NCBI RefSeq assembly: GCF_003144095.1
Contig: NZ_NSKH01000003.1
Coordinates: 134,086 to 198,085 of the forward strand
Source of the DNA: Streptomyces sp. ICBB 8177
GTDB lineage: Bacteria; Actinomycetota; Actinomycetes; Streptomycetales; Streptomycetaceae
Direction: 5' to 3'
DNA: 64,000 nucleotides
The notes beneath the pieces were generated by a model. That model was not told the origin of the DNA, did not search any database, and saw nothing but the letters and a program-made list of their open reading frames with translations. This document shows positions 63,410 to 64,000 of the stretch, one piece after another. A program made the translations under genes and the position numbers. Within the stretch, counting starts at the first letter, position 1; each line of letters starts with the position of its first letter.

Positions 63410-64000
63410 TCACGCGCTCGCCGCCGCCTGCGCGGGCAGCTCGACGTTCGCGCCCAGCGCGCGCAGCTTGTCCATGAAGTTCTCGTAGCCCCGGTTGATC
63501 AGGTCGATGCCGTGGACGTGGGAGGTGCCCTCCGCGGCCAGGGCGGCGATCAGGTACGAGAAGCCGCCGCGCAGGTCGGGGATGACCAGGTCGGCGCCCT
63601 GGAGCTTGGTGGGCCCCGAGACGACCGCCGAGTGCAGGAAGTTGCGCTGACCGAAGCGGCACGGCGTGCCGCCCAGGCACTCGCGGTAGAGCTGGATGTG
63701 GGCGCCCATCTGGTTGAGCGCGGAGGTGAAGCCGAGCCGCGACTCGTACACCGTCTCGTGGACGATCGACAGGCCCGACGCCTGCGTCAGCGCGACCACC
63801 AGCGGCTGCTGCCAGTCGGTCTGGAAGCCGGGGTGGACGTCGGTCTCCAGCGCGATCGCGTTCAGGTCGCCGCCGGGGTGCCAGAAGCGGATGCCCTGCT
63901 CGTCGATGTCGAACGCGCCGCCGACCTTGCGGTAGGTGTTGAGGAACGTCATCATCTCGCGCTGGCTGGCGCCGCGGACGTAGACGTTGCCCCGGGTGGC
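63410..64000 (-). CDS. murA: UDP-N-acetylglucosamine 1-carboxyvinyltransferase, 3' part
   Basis: The C-terminal 196 residues of MurA; the 5' part lies beyond the right edge. MurA transfers enolpyruvate from PEP to UDP-GlcNAc, the first committed step of peptidoglycan synthesis. Visible blocks include DVHPGFQTDWQQPLVVALTQA, DLRGGFSYLIAALAAEGTSHV and RGYENFMDKLRALGANVEL, all typical of the C-terminal lobe. The catalytic cysteine loop is in the missing part. It is convergent with hup. Confidence 0.93.
   Translation of the reverse strand, partial: ATRGNVYVRGASQREMMTFLNTYRKVGGAFDIDEQGIRFWHPGGDLNAIALETDVHPGFQTDWQQPLVVALTQASGLSIVHETVYESRLGFTSALNQMGAHIQLYRECLGGTPCRFGQRNFLHSAVVSGPTKLQGADLVIPDLRGGFSYLIAALAAEGTSHVHGIDLINRGYENFMDKLRALGANVELPAQAAASA

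Overview
The window is a very GC-rich chromosomal core segment of a Streptomyces-type actinomycete (Streptomyces or a close relative such as Kitasatospora or Streptacidiphilus). Evidence: GTG and TTG starts are frequent; the order mtrA-mtrB-lpqB, comF-like gene, hpf, secA is the one I remember from Streptomyces and, in the same relative order, from Mycobacterium; the serine/threonine kinases resemble PkaA/PkaB next to prfB; the SmpB/tmRNA pair and the 1656-residue NAD-glutamate dehydrogenase are also typical. No rRNA, tRNA, CRISPR array or insertion sequence was seen.

Layout. 1-4.3 kb: proline iminopeptidase, a repeat-rich membrane protein and mtnA (methionine salvage). 4.3-9.2 kb: the envelope two-component operon mtrA-mtrB-lpqB. 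9.4-12.5 kb: a ComF-like gene behind two DnaA boxes, the ribosome hibernation factor and a NarL-type response regulator. 12.7-20.5 kb: a YcaQ-type DNA glycosylase, an acetyltransferase, secA, an Rv3235-family protein, a small conserved protein, a HAD phosphatase and a DJ-1/PfpI protein. 21-29 kb: NAD-GDH, a polytopic membrane protein and a membrane acyltransferase. 29-38 kb: an FHA/FtsK-type ATPase, two Ser/Thr kinases and RF2. 53-64 kb: ftsE-ftsX, a C-terminal processing protease, smpB, ssrA (tmRNA), a KTSC protein, Hsp20, a HelD/HelR-like helicase, NAD-malic enzyme, HU and the 3' part of murA.

The unusual part is about 38.5-52.4 kb, between prfB and ftsE. It holds a Gly/Ser/Thr-repeat wall protein with an LAETG sorting signal, and two divergent giant secreted proteins. 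One (1657 aa) ends in a LamG-like fold and carries an SGNH-hydrolase-like region in which the catalytic residues appear substituted. The other (2332 aa) is an RHS/YD-repeat protein with a HINT autoprocessing domain, then a 118-residue tip of lower GC overlapping a 142-aa downstream gene by ATGA. This is the architecture of a polymorphic toxin with its immunity gene. I did not recognise the tip family; its EGNHR motif hints at a ParB/sulfiredoxin-like fold.

Regulatory signals that can be read directly include a SigR-type promoter before ssrA, a HAIR-like operator over a strong -35/-10 pair for hsp20, several start codons 6-8 nt after a TANNNT box with no Shine-Dalgarno (probable leaderless mRNAs), a probable minus-strand small RNA at about 60.85-60.97 kb, many long hairpin terminators, and short exact duplications at the 3' ends of several genes.
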